Shown: positions 25,525 through 34,451, numbered from the stretch's first letter. The stretch is DNA of 64,000 bases from an uncultured Rubrobacteraceae bacterium (GCA_902806085.1 CADCVH010000101.1:1-64000), one strand, 5' to 3'. Made by a program: numbers and translations. Notes: generated from the letters alone by a model not told the origin.

Positions 25525-26283
25525 CTAGAACCTCAGGCGTATCTCGAACTCGCCACGACCCTTGATGGGGCTGTCGACCGACGACCTGCCGCCCCCGCTT
25601 CCGCTTCTTAGCAGCCGGATGACGAGCAGCAGGGCGACGGCGCCTACCACCAGGGGTATCGCCGGCTTGATCCGGCCAATAACCGCGTCCCGGCCCGCCT
25701 CGCCGAGGTCGAGCGCCTCGACGTCCTCTTCCTGCCGGGCGCCACCTTGCTGGGCGGCCTGGGGCTGGCCCTCCCCGGCCGATCCGTTCGCGGACGGTGC
25801 GGCCCCCGACACGTCCGCCCCCCGCGAGGCCCCCCCGTTCACGATCTCCTCCTCCAGGCAGTCGGCGAACCGGCCTAGAAGCTTCTCGGAGACCTGCTGC
25901 TGGATGCCCTGGCCGAACTGCGCCGCGCGGCCGGTGATCTGCATATCCGTCTCGACGCTCACCCGGGTGCCGCCGTCTCCCGCGTCGTGCAGGGTGGAGG
26001 TGATGGTGGCGGAGGCGGTCCCCTGCCCCCTGGCGTCCTTGCCGTCCGCCCTGAGGACGGCGCGATGGGCGGATTCGTCGGCCTCCTGGATCTTGACCGT
26101 GCCCTTGTACTGCTGGGTGACGGGCCCGAGCTTGACCTTCATCGCCCCATCGTACTCGCGGTCGCCCGTCTCCTCCGTCAGGGAGGCCCCGGGGAGGCAG
26201 GGGGTGATCCGCTCCAGGTCGAGCAGCACGTTCCAGACGTCTTCCACCGGCACGTCGACCGTAAACTCGTTGTTCAGCTTCAT
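25525..26283 (-). CDS. coxG: CO dehydrogenase accessory protein CoxG
   Basis: A 252-residue SRPBCC-domain protein. The domain spans about residues 1-150 (MKLNNEFTVDVPVEDVWNVL, PCLPGASLTEETGDREYDG, GQGTASATITSTLHD, RAAQFGQGIQQQVSEKLL). A glutamine-rich linker, a transmembrane helix (IPLVVGAVALLLVIRLLRSG) and a charged tail follow. In CO-oxidising bacteria CoxG attaches CO dehydrogenase to the inner membrane. It is the last gene of the operon; its ATG overlaps the TGA of the MocA-like gene (TGATG) and AAAGGAG lies 5 nt before it. Confidence 0.92.
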   Translation of the reverse strand: MKLNNEFTVDVPVEDVWNVLLDLERITPCLPGASLTEETGDREYDGAMKVKLGPVTQQYKGTVKIQEADESAHRAVLRADGKDARGQGTASATITSTLHDAGDGGTRVSVETDMQITGRAAQFGQGIQQQVSEKLLGRFADCLEEEIVNGGASRGADVSGAAPSANGSAGEGQPQAAQQGGARQEEDVEALDLGEAGRDAVIGRIKPAIPLVVGAVALLLVIRLLRSGSGGGRSSVDSPIKGRGEFEIRLRF

Positions 26284-26915
26284 CAGTCTCTCCTTTGACG
26301 GATCGCCCCACCACGCCCGGAAGCCGCCAGCTCCTCCTCCAGGCGCCGCAGGTCCTCCACAGTGTCCACGTCGGCCGGGTCCGCTACGTCATCGCAAGGC
26401 ACCTCCGTTACCAGTTCCGGGTGGCGCGCGAGGACGGCCCTCGCCCCCCTGTCCCCCGACATCTCGCGCCCCAGGAGCGGCCAGACCTCCCTGGCGAAGA
26501 GCGCCGGGTTGCGCGGCTCCCCGCCGTAGGTGGCCACCGCAACCCGCGCCCCGCCTTCAAAAGCCTCGACGAGCCGCCCCACCGCCCCGGCCCCAACGAG
26601 CGGCTGGTCCCCCAGGACGACGACCGCGGCGCGGGATCCCGGCGAGCAGGCTTTCAGGCCCGCGCGCACGGAGGTAGACATCCCCTCCGCCCAGTCGTGG
26701 TTTTCGACCACGCGGGCCCCGTGTGCGGTACTTACCTCGCGCAACCTTTCCCCTTCGGTTCCGACCACCACGATTGTCTCATCCACCGGCGCCCCGCGCA
26801 GCCCGGCCAGGGTCGCCCCGATGAGGGTTTGCCCCCCGAAAGGTGCCAATAGCTTCCCGCCCCCGAATCGGCTCCCCGAGCCGGCCGCGAGCACGACGGC
26901 CGAGACTCCGCTCAC
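26283..26915 (-). CDS. Molybdenum cofactor cytidylyltransferase-like NTP transferase (MocA-type)
   Basis: A 210-residue nucleotidyltransferase. The NTP-binding loop is VVLAAGSGSRFGGGKLLAPFGG at residues 6-27, the metal-binding segment is VVVLGDQPLV near 96, and GEPRNPALFAREVWP near 130 is characteristic of MocA-type enzymes. MocA transfers CMP to molybdopterin, making the MCD form used by xanthine dehydrogenase-family enzymes including CO dehydrogenase. Its position between xdhC and coxG supports this role. ATGA overlap with the upstream xdhC gene. Confidence 0.9.
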   Translation of the reverse strand: MSGVSAVVLAAGSGSRFGGGKLLAPFGGQTLIGATLAGLRGAPVDETIVVVGTEGERLREVSTAHGARVVENHDWAEGMSTSVRAGLKACSPGSRAAVVVLGDQPLVGAGAVGRLVEAFEGGARVAVATYGGEPRNPALFAREVWPLLGREMSGDRGARAVLARHPELVTEVPCDDVADPADVDTVEDLRRLEEELAASGRGGAIRQRRD

Positions 26916-27769
26916 CGCGAGTCTCGGGCCGCACCGGCCGCCTCCCGTCTCGCGTCTTCGGCATCCGGCGAGTCGGCCACGTCCGGGTCGGGGGCGTGGA
27001 TCGGGCCGGACCGCTCCGTGAGACGCCCGCCCGTATGCCCCGTGCGAAACGCGATGACCTCCGCGGCTATCGCCACCGCCGTCTCCTCAGGGGTGCGGGA
27101 CCCGATATCCAAACCGATCGGGCTGCTGACGCGCCCCAACTGCTTCTCCGAGACCCCCTCCTCCTTGAGGCGCGCGGTGCGGTTGTTGTGCGTGCGGCGG
27201 CTCCCCATAGCCCCGATGTATCCCGCCTCCGTATCAAGCGCCGCCTTGAGGACCGGCACGTCGAACTTGGGGTCGTGCGTGAGGACGCAGATGACGCTCC
27301 GCCCGTCCACCTCGGCCGTCTTGAGGAACTCGTCGGGCCAGGCGACGACCACCTCGTCGGCGGAGGGAAACCGATCGCGCGTGGCGAAGACGGCCCGGGC
27401 GTCGCAGACGATCACGCGGTAGCCCAGGAACTTGCCGATCCTGGCGACGGCGGAGGCGAAGTCTATGGCCCCGAAGACGTACATCTTGGGCGGCGGGGCG
27501 AAGCTCTGTACGAAGACCGCCACGTCCTCCATGCGGCGTTGCCCGCGCGGCCCGAAGTGGCGCGTCTCGGTCTTGCCGCCCTCCAGAAGCCCGCGGGCCG
27601 CCTCGACTATAGCCCGGTCTAGATCTTCGTTGCCCGCGCCGCCCTCGTGGTCGTCGGGCGTGACGAGCAGCTTGCCGCCCAGGGAGGCCTCCGGGCCTTC
27701 TATGACCGTCGCGATGGCGACCGGCGACTGTTCCCGAAGCAGGGCGTGCCAGCGGGCGAGCAGGCTCAC
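26912..27769 (-). CDS. XdhC family protein (two-domain; CoxF/CoxI-like)
   Basis: A 285-residue XdhC protein: the N-terminal XdhC/CoxI domain is short (SPVAIATVIEGPEASLGGKLLV) and the C-terminal Rossmann domain is complete (MYVFGAIDFASAVARIGKFLGYRVIVCDARAVFATRDRF near 95-133, VLTHDPKFD, YIGAMGSRRTHNNR, PIGLDIGSRTPEETAVAIAAE). XdhC binds molybdopterin cytosine dinucleotide and helps sulfuration and insertion into the large subunit. ATGA overlaps link it to the genes on both sides. Confidence 0.92.
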   Translation of the reverse strand: MSLLARWHALLREQSPVAIATVIEGPEASLGGKLLVTPDDHEGGAGNEDLDRAIVEAARGLLEGGKTETRHFGPRGQRRMEDVAVFVQSFAPPPKMYVFGAIDFASAVARIGKFLGYRVIVCDARAVFATRDRFPSADEVVVAWPDEFLKTAEVDGRSVICVLTHDPKFDVPVLKAALDTEAGYIGAMGSRRTHNNRTARLKEEGVSEKQLGRVSSPIGLDIGSRTPEETAVAIAAEVIAFRTGHTGGRLTERSGPIHAPDPDVADSPDAEDARREAAGAARDSR

Positions 27770-28080
27770 CAGTCCACCCTCTCGACGAAGATGTGGATGA
27801 CCCCGCCGCAGGTGAGGCCCACCCCGAACGCCTCATCATCCGAGATGCCGTAGGAGAGGAGCTTCGGCGTGCCGCTCTCTATGGCCGCCATCGCCTCCTC
27901 GTAGACCGCGGGCTCCACGCACCCGCCGCTCACGGATCCGACGACCTGGCCGTCCTCGCTGATGGCCATCGAGGTGCCGGGCCCGAGCGGCCCGCTCCTC
28001 TCGACCTTGACGACGGTCGCAAGCGCCGCCTTCTTGCCCTCTTCCTTCCAGCCCGCCACCTTATCCACGACCGGGTTCAA
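27766..28080 (-). CDS. XdhC/CoxI N-terminal-domain protein
   Basis: A 104-residue protein equal to a stand-alone XdhC_CoxI domain: KKAALATVVKVERSGPLGPGTSMAISEDGQVVGSVSGGCVEPAVYEEA is the family core, and GVGLTCGGVIHIFVERV ends it. The SGGCVE and CGG cysteines are conserved. With the neighbouring gene it makes up the two-piece XdhC system seen in many cox clusters. Overlaps ATGA on both ends. Confidence 0.9.
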   Translation of the reverse strand: MNPVVDKVAGWKEEGKKAALATVVKVERSGPLGPGTSMAISEDGQVVGSVSGGCVEPAVYEEAMAAIESGTPKLLSYGISDDEAFGVGLTCGGVIHIFVERVDW

Positions 28081-28337
28081 GGCGCGCCTCCTTCCCTAAA
28101 ATCCTGCCTGTCAAGCCTCCAGCGGAGCACCCCGTAAGTGCCGCCGGCGAACCTCATCCCGAGCTTCTCCAGGACCCTGATCGAACCGTGCTCGCCCCGT
28201 AGCGTCTCGGCCTTTACCGCCGCGACCTCCGGACGCGAGAAGGCCAGCAGGGGCTCGAGGCCCTTCTTGCCGTTCAGGACCGTCGCCAGGAGCGAAGGCC
28301 CGCAGGGTATAAGCTGGAGGTTCTCCGCCTCGATCAT
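28077..28337 (-). pseudogene. Internally deleted GNAT acetyltransferase relic inside the cox operon
   Basis: An 86-codon open frame. Its start (MIEAENLQLIPCGPSLLATV) is the usual N-terminus of a RimJ/RimL-type acetyltransferase and its end (FSRPEVAAVKAETLRGEHG then SIRVLEKLGMRFAGG) is the usual C-terminus, but the roughly 90 residues between, holding the acetyl-CoA site, are missing, with the joint near residue 31-32 (EPLLAFSRP). The frame is preserved, so a small protein may still be made; its stop overlaps the start of the XdhC-domain gene (ATGA), which may be why the frame is kept. An unrelated small protein is less likely given both ends match. Confidence 0.7.
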
Positions 28338-28371
28338 TTGCCCGCCTCGCCAGGGATCATATCCGATGCCC

Positions 28372-28407
28372 GCGTCTCCGCCTGCGTCTCCGCCCGCGTC
28401 TGCGGGG
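28372..28407. repeat. Short tandem repeat between coxE and the GNAT relic
   Basis: GCGTCTCCGCCT, GCGTCTCCGCCC and a degenerate GCGTCTGCGGGG follow each other at 12-bp period in the 92-nt gap inside the operon. Possibly replication slippage at the deletion site. Confidence 0.6.
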
Positions 28408-28429
28408 ATAGGCCGGGGGTCGGAACGGG

Positions 28430-29578
28430 TCAACGCGCGCCACCCAGATCCTGCCCGGAGGCCCCGGCGACGGCGTAGGCCAGCTCTTGCAGGCTCTCGA
28501 AGTTGTGGCCGGAGAGAAAAACGTCGACGTAGGGGAGCGCCGCGGCCATCCCGCGGGCGAGCGGCTGGTAGCCGGGGGCGGCCTTCAGGGGGTTCACCCA
28601 GATGACGCTGTGGGCGAGGCGGTGGATGCGCCGCATCGCGTCCGCGAGCACCTCCACGTCCCCGCGGTCCCAGCCGTCGGAGAGCAGGACCACGACGGCA
28701 CCCCGGGCCATCCCGCGCTGGCCCCACACGTCCACGAACTCTTTTACCGTGTCCCCGAGCCGGGTCCCCCCGGACCAGTCCTCTATCGCCTTTGAAGCCT
28801 CCCGCAGCGCCCGGTCCGGGTTGCGGGTCGCAAGCTCGCGGGTGACGCGCGTGAGCCGGGTCCCCATTACGAAGGCCTCGACCGGCTCGCCCGAGGCCAC
28901 GCCCGCGTGCATGAACCTGAGGAGCGCCCGGCTGTAGGAGGCCATCGAGCCCGAGACGTCGCAGAGGAGCACGACCCGGCGGGGCCGGTCCCTGGCCTTG
29001 CGGTAACGATGACGCATCGGCTCCCCGCCGGTGCGCATCGCGCCCCGCAGGGTCCTTCTCTGGTCGTGGCGGCCCCTGTGGGCGGGCTCGAGGCGCCGCG
29101 AGCGCTTCATGGCCCCCGAGAGGCGCATGTCCGCCATTAGCCTGTAGAGCTCCGCGAACTCCTCGGGCGTGCAGTCGGCGAAGTCCTTTCGCCGCAGCAC
29201 GTCCACGGGGCTGTAGCGGAGCCTCACGGCCTCGTCGCCCCTCTCGTCTCTCTCGGCGCTCTTCTTGGGCGGCTGCACGGAGTCCGGGGAGAGACGGATC
29301 GAGAACGTGTTCCCCGGCGGGTCGGGGACCTTGAGGCCCTCCTTTCCCTCCCAGAACACCTTGAAGGCCCTCTCGTACACCTCGAAGTCCTCCGGGCGGG
29401 AGCACAGCGTCACCCGGCCGGCCCAGTACACGTCGTCGCGGTTGCCCACGTCGAGCTCCTCCAGGGCCGTGGCGAAACCGACCACCCGGTCCGGGCCCGC
29501 CGCGAGCCCGGCCCTCCGCAGCAGACGCCCGAAGGCGACCGCCATCCGGAGCATCGGGGGTTGCGTCCCGGTCGCCAC
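28430..29578 (-). CDS. coxE: VWA domain protein CoxE
   Basis: A 382-residue protein with a C-terminal von Willebrand A domain: the MIDAS motif DVSGSM is at 207-212, and LLSDGWDRGDVEVLADAM near 305 gives the last metal ligand. The N-terminal half is charged, with an arginine-rich stretch before the VWA domain. CoxE works with the MoxR-type ATPase CoxD in building the Mo-Cu active site of CO dehydrogenase. GTG 29578 overlaps the TAG of the ATPase gene (TAGTG); ATG 29554 is an alternative start eight codons in. Confidence 0.92.
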   Translation of the reverse strand: MATGTQPPMLRMAVAFGRLLRRAGLAAGPDRVVGFATALEELDVGNRDDVYWAGRVTLCSRPEDFEVYERAFKVFWEGKEGLKVPDPPGNTFSIRLSPDSVQPPKKSAERDERGDEAVRLRYSPVDVLRRKDFADCTPEEFAELYRLMADMRLSGAMKRSRRLEPAHRGRHDQRRTLRGAMRTGGEPMRHRYRKARDRPRRVVLLCDVSGSMASYSRALLRFMHAGVASGEPVEAFVMGTRLTRVTRELATRNPDRALREASKAIEDWSGGTRLGDTVKEFVDVWGQRGMARGAVVVLLSDGWDRGDVEVLADAMRRIHRLAHSVIWVNPLKAAPGYQPLARGMAAALPYVDVFLSGHNFESLQELAYAVAGASGQDLGGAR

Positions 29579-30504
29579 TAACTCCCCGCGAGGAGGTTCA
29601 GGGACTGAACCAGAACCCTCTGCTGATCCTCGTGGTACTTCAAGACCGAGCCCATGGTCGCCTCGATCATGCCCTCGTCGAGCTCCTTCGCCCCAAGGGC
29701 CACCAGGGCCTCGGTCCAGTCCAGGGTCTCGGCCACACCCGGCGGCTTGTAGAGGTCCATCCCGCGCAGGCGTTGCACGGCGCGGGCCACCTGGCGGGCG
29801 AGCCTCTCCTCGGCTTCGGGGACCCTCAGGCGCACGATCTCGACCTCCCGCTCCATGTCGGGGTGGTCTATAAAGAAGTAAAGGCAGCGGCGCTTGAGGG
29901 CGTCGTGGACCTCGCGGGTGCGGTTGGAGGTCAGGATGGCGACCGGCGGACGCTCGGCCCTCACGGTCCCGATCTCGGGGATGGTCACGGAGTAGTCGGA
30001 CAGGATCTCCAGCAGGTACGCCTCGAACTCGTCGTCGGCCCGGTCCACCTCGTCTATGAGCAAGACAGGAGGAGCCTCTCCGTGGTGCTCGATGGCCTGC
30101 AGCAGCGGCCGGTTTACGAGGAACCGGCGCGTGTACAGCTCGTCTTCCAGGCGCGAGCGGTCTTCGCCGGCCGTGCCGAGCGCCTCGGCCGTGCGGATGT
30201 GGAGGAGCTGGCGGGCGTAGTCCCACTCGTAGACGGCCTGGTTGACGTCTATGCCCTCGTAGCACTGCAGACGGATCAGGGGCGTCCGGAGCATCCGGCT
30301 GAGGACCTTCGCCACCTCGGTCTTGCCGACCCCGGCCTCGCCCTCCAGGAAGAGCGGCTTCTGCAGCTTCAGGGCCAGGAAGATCGCCGTCGCCAGCCCC
30401 TCGCCGGCCAGGTAGCTCCCCTCGCGCAGCCTCTCGCGCATCTCCCCGGAACGCGAAACGCCGGGGGGCAAGGCCCCCCGGCGTCCGTTTGCGGCTTCGC
30501 TCAA
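29578..30504 (-). CDS. MoxR family AAA+ ATPase (CoxD-like)
   Basis: A 308-residue AAA+ ATPase. Walker A is GEAGVGKT at 55-62, preceded by KPLFLE; the MoxR signature IRLQCYEGIDVNQAVYEWDYARQLL follows at about 76-100; Walker B is VLLIDEVDRADDEFEAYLLEIL near 148-169 and sensor 1 is VAILTSNRTREV. CoxD is needed for maturation of the CO dehydrogenase active site (known from Oligotropha). It overlaps coxM by ATGA. A second MoxR/VWA pair is encoded at 41361-43901. Confidence 0.93.
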   Translation of the reverse strand: MSEAANGRRGALPPGVSRSGEMRERLREGSYLAGEGLATAIFLALKLQKPLFLEGEAGVGKTEVAKVLSRMLRTPLIRLQCYEGIDVNQAVYEWDYARQLLHIRTAEALGTAGEDRSRLEDELYTRRFLVNRPLLQAIEHHGEAPPVLLIDEVDRADDEFEAYLLEILSDYSVTIPEIGTVRAERPPVAILTSNRTREVHDALKRRCLYFFIDHPDMEREVEIVRLRVPEAEERLARQVARAVQRLRGMDLYKPPGVAETLDWTEALVALGAKELDEGMIEATMGSVLKYHEDQQRVLVQSLNLLAGS

Positions 30505-31352
30505 CGCCCCAGGGCTTCCTCAACGGCCCGCTGGGTAAACACCCGCGCCAGGTGGCGCCGGAACTCGGCCGAGGCCGCGTCGTCGGAGGAGGGGTTAGTG
30601 CCCTCGTCGGCGGACTGGGAAGCCTCGGCGACGGCGTCGGGGCTCGCCCCGGAGAGGGCCTGCTCGACGGCGGCAGCCCGGATGGGCGTGGCGCCCATGC
30701 TGGTGAGCGCGATGCGGGCCGAGCCGATGGAGCCGTTGGAGCGCTCCACGACGGCCGCAACCCCAACCGTCGCCCAGTCCTGCGAGCGGCGGCTGAACTT
30801 CTTGTAAGACCAGCCGGTGCCGGGGGCGAGCTTGGGAACCCGGATCTCCGTCACCACCTCCTGCTCGCCGAGGTCGGTCATCATGTAGTCCTGGAAAAAG
30901 TCCGCGGCCTCGACGGTCCGCTCGCCCTGGGGGCCCTTGATCGTCAACTCCCCCTCTAGCGCCGTGATGACGCTCGGCATGTCGCCGGAGGAGTCGCCGT
31001 GGGACAGGGTGCCGCCTAAAGTTCCGCGGTGCTGGACCGACGGGTCACCCAGGAGCCCCGCGGTCCAACCCACGATGCCGCAGTGCTCCTTGACGAGATC
31101 GTTGAAGAGCAGGTCGCGGTGGCGGGTCATGGCGCCTATGGCGAGGTGGTCGCCCCCGTCGCGCACGTAGCGCAACTCCTCCAGGCGGCCGAGATCGATG
31201 AGGACCGTGGGGGCGGCCAGCCTGAGGCGCATGATCGGGATAAGGGAGTGCCCGCCCGCGAGCAACTTGGAATCCTCGCCGTGTTGGCCGAGCAAGTCTA
31301 TGGCGTGGTCGACGGACTCCGCGACCTCGTAGTCGAAGGCCATCGGGATCAT
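30501..31352 (-). CDS. coxM: CO dehydrogenase medium (FAD-binding) subunit
   Basis: A 283-residue flavoprotein of the CoxM family that passes electrons from the iron-sulfur subunit to quinone via FAD. FAD-binding motifs are LLAGGHSLIPIMRLRLA near 31-47 and GTLGGTLSHGDSSGDMPSV near 112-130; the C-terminal CO_deh_flav_C domain runs from about 170. Order S-L-M differs from the classic M-S-L. Start ATG 31352 shares a base with the TAA of coxL (TAATG). Confidence 0.93.
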   Translation of the reverse strand: MIPMAFDYEVAESVDHAIDLLGQHGEDSKLLAGGHSLIPIMRLRLAAPTVLIDLGRLEELRYVRDGGDHLAIGAMTRHRDLLFNDLVKEHCGIVGWTAGLLGDPSVQHRGTLGGTLSHGDSSGDMPSVITALEGELTIKGPQGERTVEAADFFQDYMMTDLGEQEVVTEIRVPKLAPGTGWSYKKFSRRSQDWATVGVAAVVERSNGSIGSARIALTSMGATPIRAAAVEQALSGASPDAVAEASQSADEGTNPSSDDAASAEFRRHLARVFTQRAVEEALGR

Positions 31353-33871
31353 TACGCGTCACCCCCCTGCTTGATGCCGGCGGCACTTGCCCCGAGCGAG
31401 GCGTCCTCCTGCCGGTCGCCCGACTGCAGCCCTTGCGCGTTCTGGATGGCCTTCCAAACCCGCATCGGCGAGGCTGGCATGTCTATGTGCCTGATCCCCA
31501 TCGGCGAGAGCGCGTCCACCACGGAGTTGATGACCGCCGGCGGCGCGCCGATGGTCCCGGCCTCGCCCACACCCTTGACCCCGAGCGGGTTGCTCGGCGA
31601 AGGCGTCACGGTCCGGTCCAGGGTGTAGTTCGGCAGCTCAGGCGCGCCCGGGATCATGTAGTTCACCATCGAGGCGGTCAGGAGGTTGCCCTCCTCGTCG
31701 TAGATGACCCCCTCGTAGAGGGCCTGGGCGATGCCCTGCGCGAGGCCGCCGTGGAGCTGGCCGTCGACGATGGTCGGGTTGATGACCGGCCCGCAGTCGT
31801 CCACGGCGATGTAGTCGCGGATCTTCACGGCGCCCGTCTCGGTGTCTACCTCGGTGACGCAGATGTGCGCGCCGAACGGGAAGGTGAAGTTGGGCGGGTC
31901 GAAGGTCATCGTCTCGTTGAGCGTCGGCTCCATCCCTTCGGGGAGGTCGTTCCCCAGGTAAGCGGCTCCCGCGACGTCCCCGATGCCGACGTTCTGGTCC
32001 GGCGAGCCGGCCACGCTGAACTTTCCGCCCTCGAACTCTATGTCTTCCTCGGCCGCCTCGAGCATGTGCGCGGCGATCTTCTTGCCCTTCTCGATCACCT
32101 TGTTGGCCGCGTGGTACACCGCGATGCCACCAACGGCGAGGCTCCGCGAGCCGTAGGTGTCGCGACCGAAGGGAACGGTGCCCGTGTCGCCGTGCAGGAC
32201 CTCGACGTCGTCCGGCGTGACGCCGAGGACATCGGCGGCGATCTGGGACCAGCTCGTCTCGTGGCCCTGGCCGTGGGGCGAGGTGCCGGTGGCGACCTCG
32301 ACCTTGCCCGTAACGAGCATCCTGACGCTGGCGACCTCCCAGCCGCCGCCGCCGATCCCGAGCCCCGCGAGGGCATGTGAGGGCCCGAGGCCGCAGATCT
32401 CGGTGTACGTCGAGAACCCGATGCCGAGCTGGACCGGATCGTTCGCCTCGCGCCTGCGGCGCTGCTCCTCGCGTAAAGACTGGTAGTCGGCGAGCTCTAC
32501 CGCCCGGTCGAGCGCCGCCTGCAGGTTAAAGGAGTCGTACATCAGGCCGGCCGGGTTGGCCGTCGGCTCGTCAAACGGCTCGTAGAAGTTCCTGCGCCGG
32601 ATCTCGGCCGGGTCCATGTCCAACTCGCGGGCCAGGGAGTCCATGGCCCTCTCGATGGCGTAGCAGGCCTCGGGCCGCCCGGCTCCGCGGTAGGCATCGG
32701 TAGGCGTCAGGTTGGTGAAGACGCCCTTGATCTCGATGGAGAACGCGTCGAAGGTGTAGACGCCGGGGAACATCGCCGCCCCGCTGATCGCGATGACCGG
32801 GGTCAGGAGCTGCAGGTAGGCGCCCATGTCGTCGAGAAGCTTCACCCGCATCCCGAGGATCTTGCCGTCGCTATCGGCGGCGAGCTCGACGTCCTGGATC
32901 TGGCCGCGCCCGTGGATGGTCGCCTGGTAGTTCTCCGAGCGGTCCTCGACGAACTTGACGGGGGTGCCCAGCCTCTTCGCGAGCACGACGGCCAGTATCT
33001 CCTCGCGGTAGATGTTCAGCTTGGAGCCGAACCCGCCGCCCACGTCGGGCGCGACGACCCGGATCTGGTTCTCCGGTATCCCCGTGGCCAGGGAGATCAC
33101 GATCTTGGCGAGGTGGGGCACCTGGGTGGACGTGTAGATGACGTACCCATCGTGCCCCGGGTCGGGGTAGGCGACGGACGCCCGCGGCTCGATGGCGGTC
33201 GGTAGCAGGCGCTGCTGGATGTAGCGCTCCTTGATGACCACGTTGGCCCGCCGGAAGGCCTCGTCGGTGTCCCCCTGCCCCTGCACCTCGGGCCCCCGGA
33301 TCTCAGCACCCGCGTCCCCGGGGTCGTCCGTCCGGTCGAAGAGCTCGTCCGTGTTCCCGACGTTCGCCGTGTAGGTGAAGCACTCGTTGGTCCCGAAGTC
33401 CTCGTGCACGAGCGGGGAGCCCTCTTTCAGGGCGTCCTCCATGTTCACCACCGCAGGCAAGGGCTCGTAGTCCACCTCGATAAACTCCAGGGCGTCCTGC
33501 GCGGCGTAGCGGTCGCTCGCCACCACCACCGCCACCACGTCGCCCACGTGGCGCACCTCGTCCGTGACGATGGGCGGGAAGAAGGGGGTCTTCTGCTCCT
33601 CGGTGACCACCGCCGCGCACGGCACGCCGCCGGGCCACTCCTCCGCGAGGTCGGCGCCCGTGAAGGCCGCGACGACGCCGGGCCTCTCGAGCGCCGCCGA
33701 GACGTCGAGCTTCGTCACCTTCGCCCGGGCGAAGGGGCTCCTGAGCATGGTCATGTGAACCATGCCGGGCAGCTTGATGTTGTCGGTCCAATTGGCCTTC
33801 CCGGTTACGAGGTTCGGGTCCTCCTTGCGGGGTATCCCGTTCCCCATGTAGCGTTCCGGTGCCTGGGTCAC
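31352..33871 (-). CDS. coxL: Molybdopterin large subunit of CO dehydrogenase, form II type
   Basis: An 839-residue member of the xanthine oxidase large-subunit family. Molybdenum-domain motifs are PDVGGGFGSKLNIYREEILA near 275-294 and a late VKGVGEAGTIGAPPAV near the C-terminus with the active-site glutamate. The active-site loop is AYRGAGR at 393-399, which is the form II signature; true form I enzymes have AYRCSFR with the copper-binding cysteine. Form II enzymes are less certain CO oxidisers and some act on other substrates. An extra acidic insert lies at about 180-203. The maturation genes (moxR, coxE, xdhC, coxG) follow in the operon. Confidence 0.93.
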   Translation of the reverse strand: MTQAPERYMGNGIPRKEDPNLVTGKANWTDNIKLPGMVHMTMLRSPFARAKVTKLDVSAALERPGVVAAFTGADLAEEWPGGVPCAAVVTEEQKTPFFPPIVTDEVRHVGDVVAVVVASDRYAAQDALEFIEVDYEPLPAVVNMEDALKEGSPLVHEDFGTNECFTYTANVGNTDELFDRTDDPGDAGAEIRGPEVQGQGDTDEAFRRANVVIKERYIQQRLLPTAIEPRASVAYPDPGHDGYVIYTSTQVPHLAKIVISLATGIPENQIRVVAPDVGGGFGSKLNIYREEILAVVLAKRLGTPVKFVEDRSENYQATIHGRGQIQDVELAADSDGKILGMRVKLLDDMGAYLQLLTPVIAISGAAMFPGVYTFDAFSIEIKGVFTNLTPTDAYRGAGRPEACYAIERAMDSLARELDMDPAEIRRRNFYEPFDEPTANPAGLMYDSFNLQAALDRAVELADYQSLREEQRRRREANDPVQLGIGFSTYTEICGLGPSHALAGLGIGGGGWEVASVRMLVTGKVEVATGTSPHGQGHETSWSQIAADVLGVTPDDVEVLHGDTGTVPFGRDTYGSRSLAVGGIAVYHAANKVIEKGKKIAAHMLEAAEEDIEFEGGKFSVAGSPDQNVGIGDVAGAAYLGNDLPEGMEPTLNETMTFDPPNFTFPFGAHICVTEVDTETGAVKIRDYIAVDDCGPVINPTIVDGQLHGGLAQGIAQALYEGVIYDEEGNLLTASMVNYMIPGAPELPNYTLDRTVTPSPSNPLGVKGVGEAGTIGAPPAVINSVVDALSPMGIRHIDMPASPMRVWKAIQNAQGLQSGDRQEDASLGASAAGIKQGGDA

Positions 33872-33886
33872 TGCAAGCGCCTCCTT

Positions 33887-34351
33887 CTAACTCGTCTGGC
33901 CGGCGGCCTGCTGCACGGCCTTGACGATGTTTTCGTAACCGGTGCAGCGGCAGTAGTTGCCCTCGAGGGCCTCCCGGATGTCTTCCTCGTTCGGGTTCGG
34001 GTTCTCCTTGAGGTAGCTCACGGAGGCCAGGATCATGCCGGGCGTGCAGTACCCGCACTGCAAGGCGTGGTTCTCGTGGAACGCCGTCTGCATGGGGTGC
34101 CAATCGCCGTTGGTCTGCAGGCCCTGAACCGTCGTGATCTCGTGCCCGTCGGCCTGCACCGCGAACAGCGTGCACGACTTGACCGACTCCCCGTTCAACA
34201 ACACGGTGCACGCCCCGCAGTTGGAGGTGTTGCACCCGACCATCGTCCCCGTCAGGTTCAAACCCTCACGCAAGTAATGCACCAGGAGCAACCGAGGCTC
34301 GACCTCATGCTCGTAGGTGACGCCGTTTACGTTTACCTGAATCCTTCGCAC
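33887..34351 (-). CDS. coxS: CO dehydrogenase small (2Fe-2S) subunit
   Basis: A 154-residue protein with two [2Fe-2S] sites: the ferredoxin-like cluster ligands C40, C45, C48, C60 (VGCNTSNCGACTVLLNG) and the helical-domain ligands C99, C102, C134, C136 (QCGYCTPGM, NYCRCTGYE). First gene of the cox operon. The start is GTG 34351 because GGGAGAGAACAG precedes it and the family starts at this point; an ATG at 34405 would add 18 unsupported residues. Confidence 0.94.
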   Translation of the reverse strand: MRRIQVNVNGVTYEHEVEPRLLLVHYLREGLNLTGTMVGCNTSNCGACTVLLNGESVKSCTLFAVQADGHEITTVQGLQTNGDWHPMQTAFHENHALQCGYCTPGMILASVSYLKENPNPNEEDIREALEGNYCRCTGYENIVKAVQQAAGQTS

Positions 34352-34451
34352 CTGTTCTCTCCCTTCCCCACGACTTCCCCACACCCAAGGCCAGACGCCG
34401 CTCACCCTAAGGCAGTCTTCCTCACCGCCACCGGGCCGCCGTCAACGGGAT

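Noticed and set aside
28430-30766. One 778-codon frame covering coxE and antisense-shifted moxR
   Set aside because: The N-terminal half is out of frame with the clear MoxR gene; only the part from 29578 down encodes CoxE.
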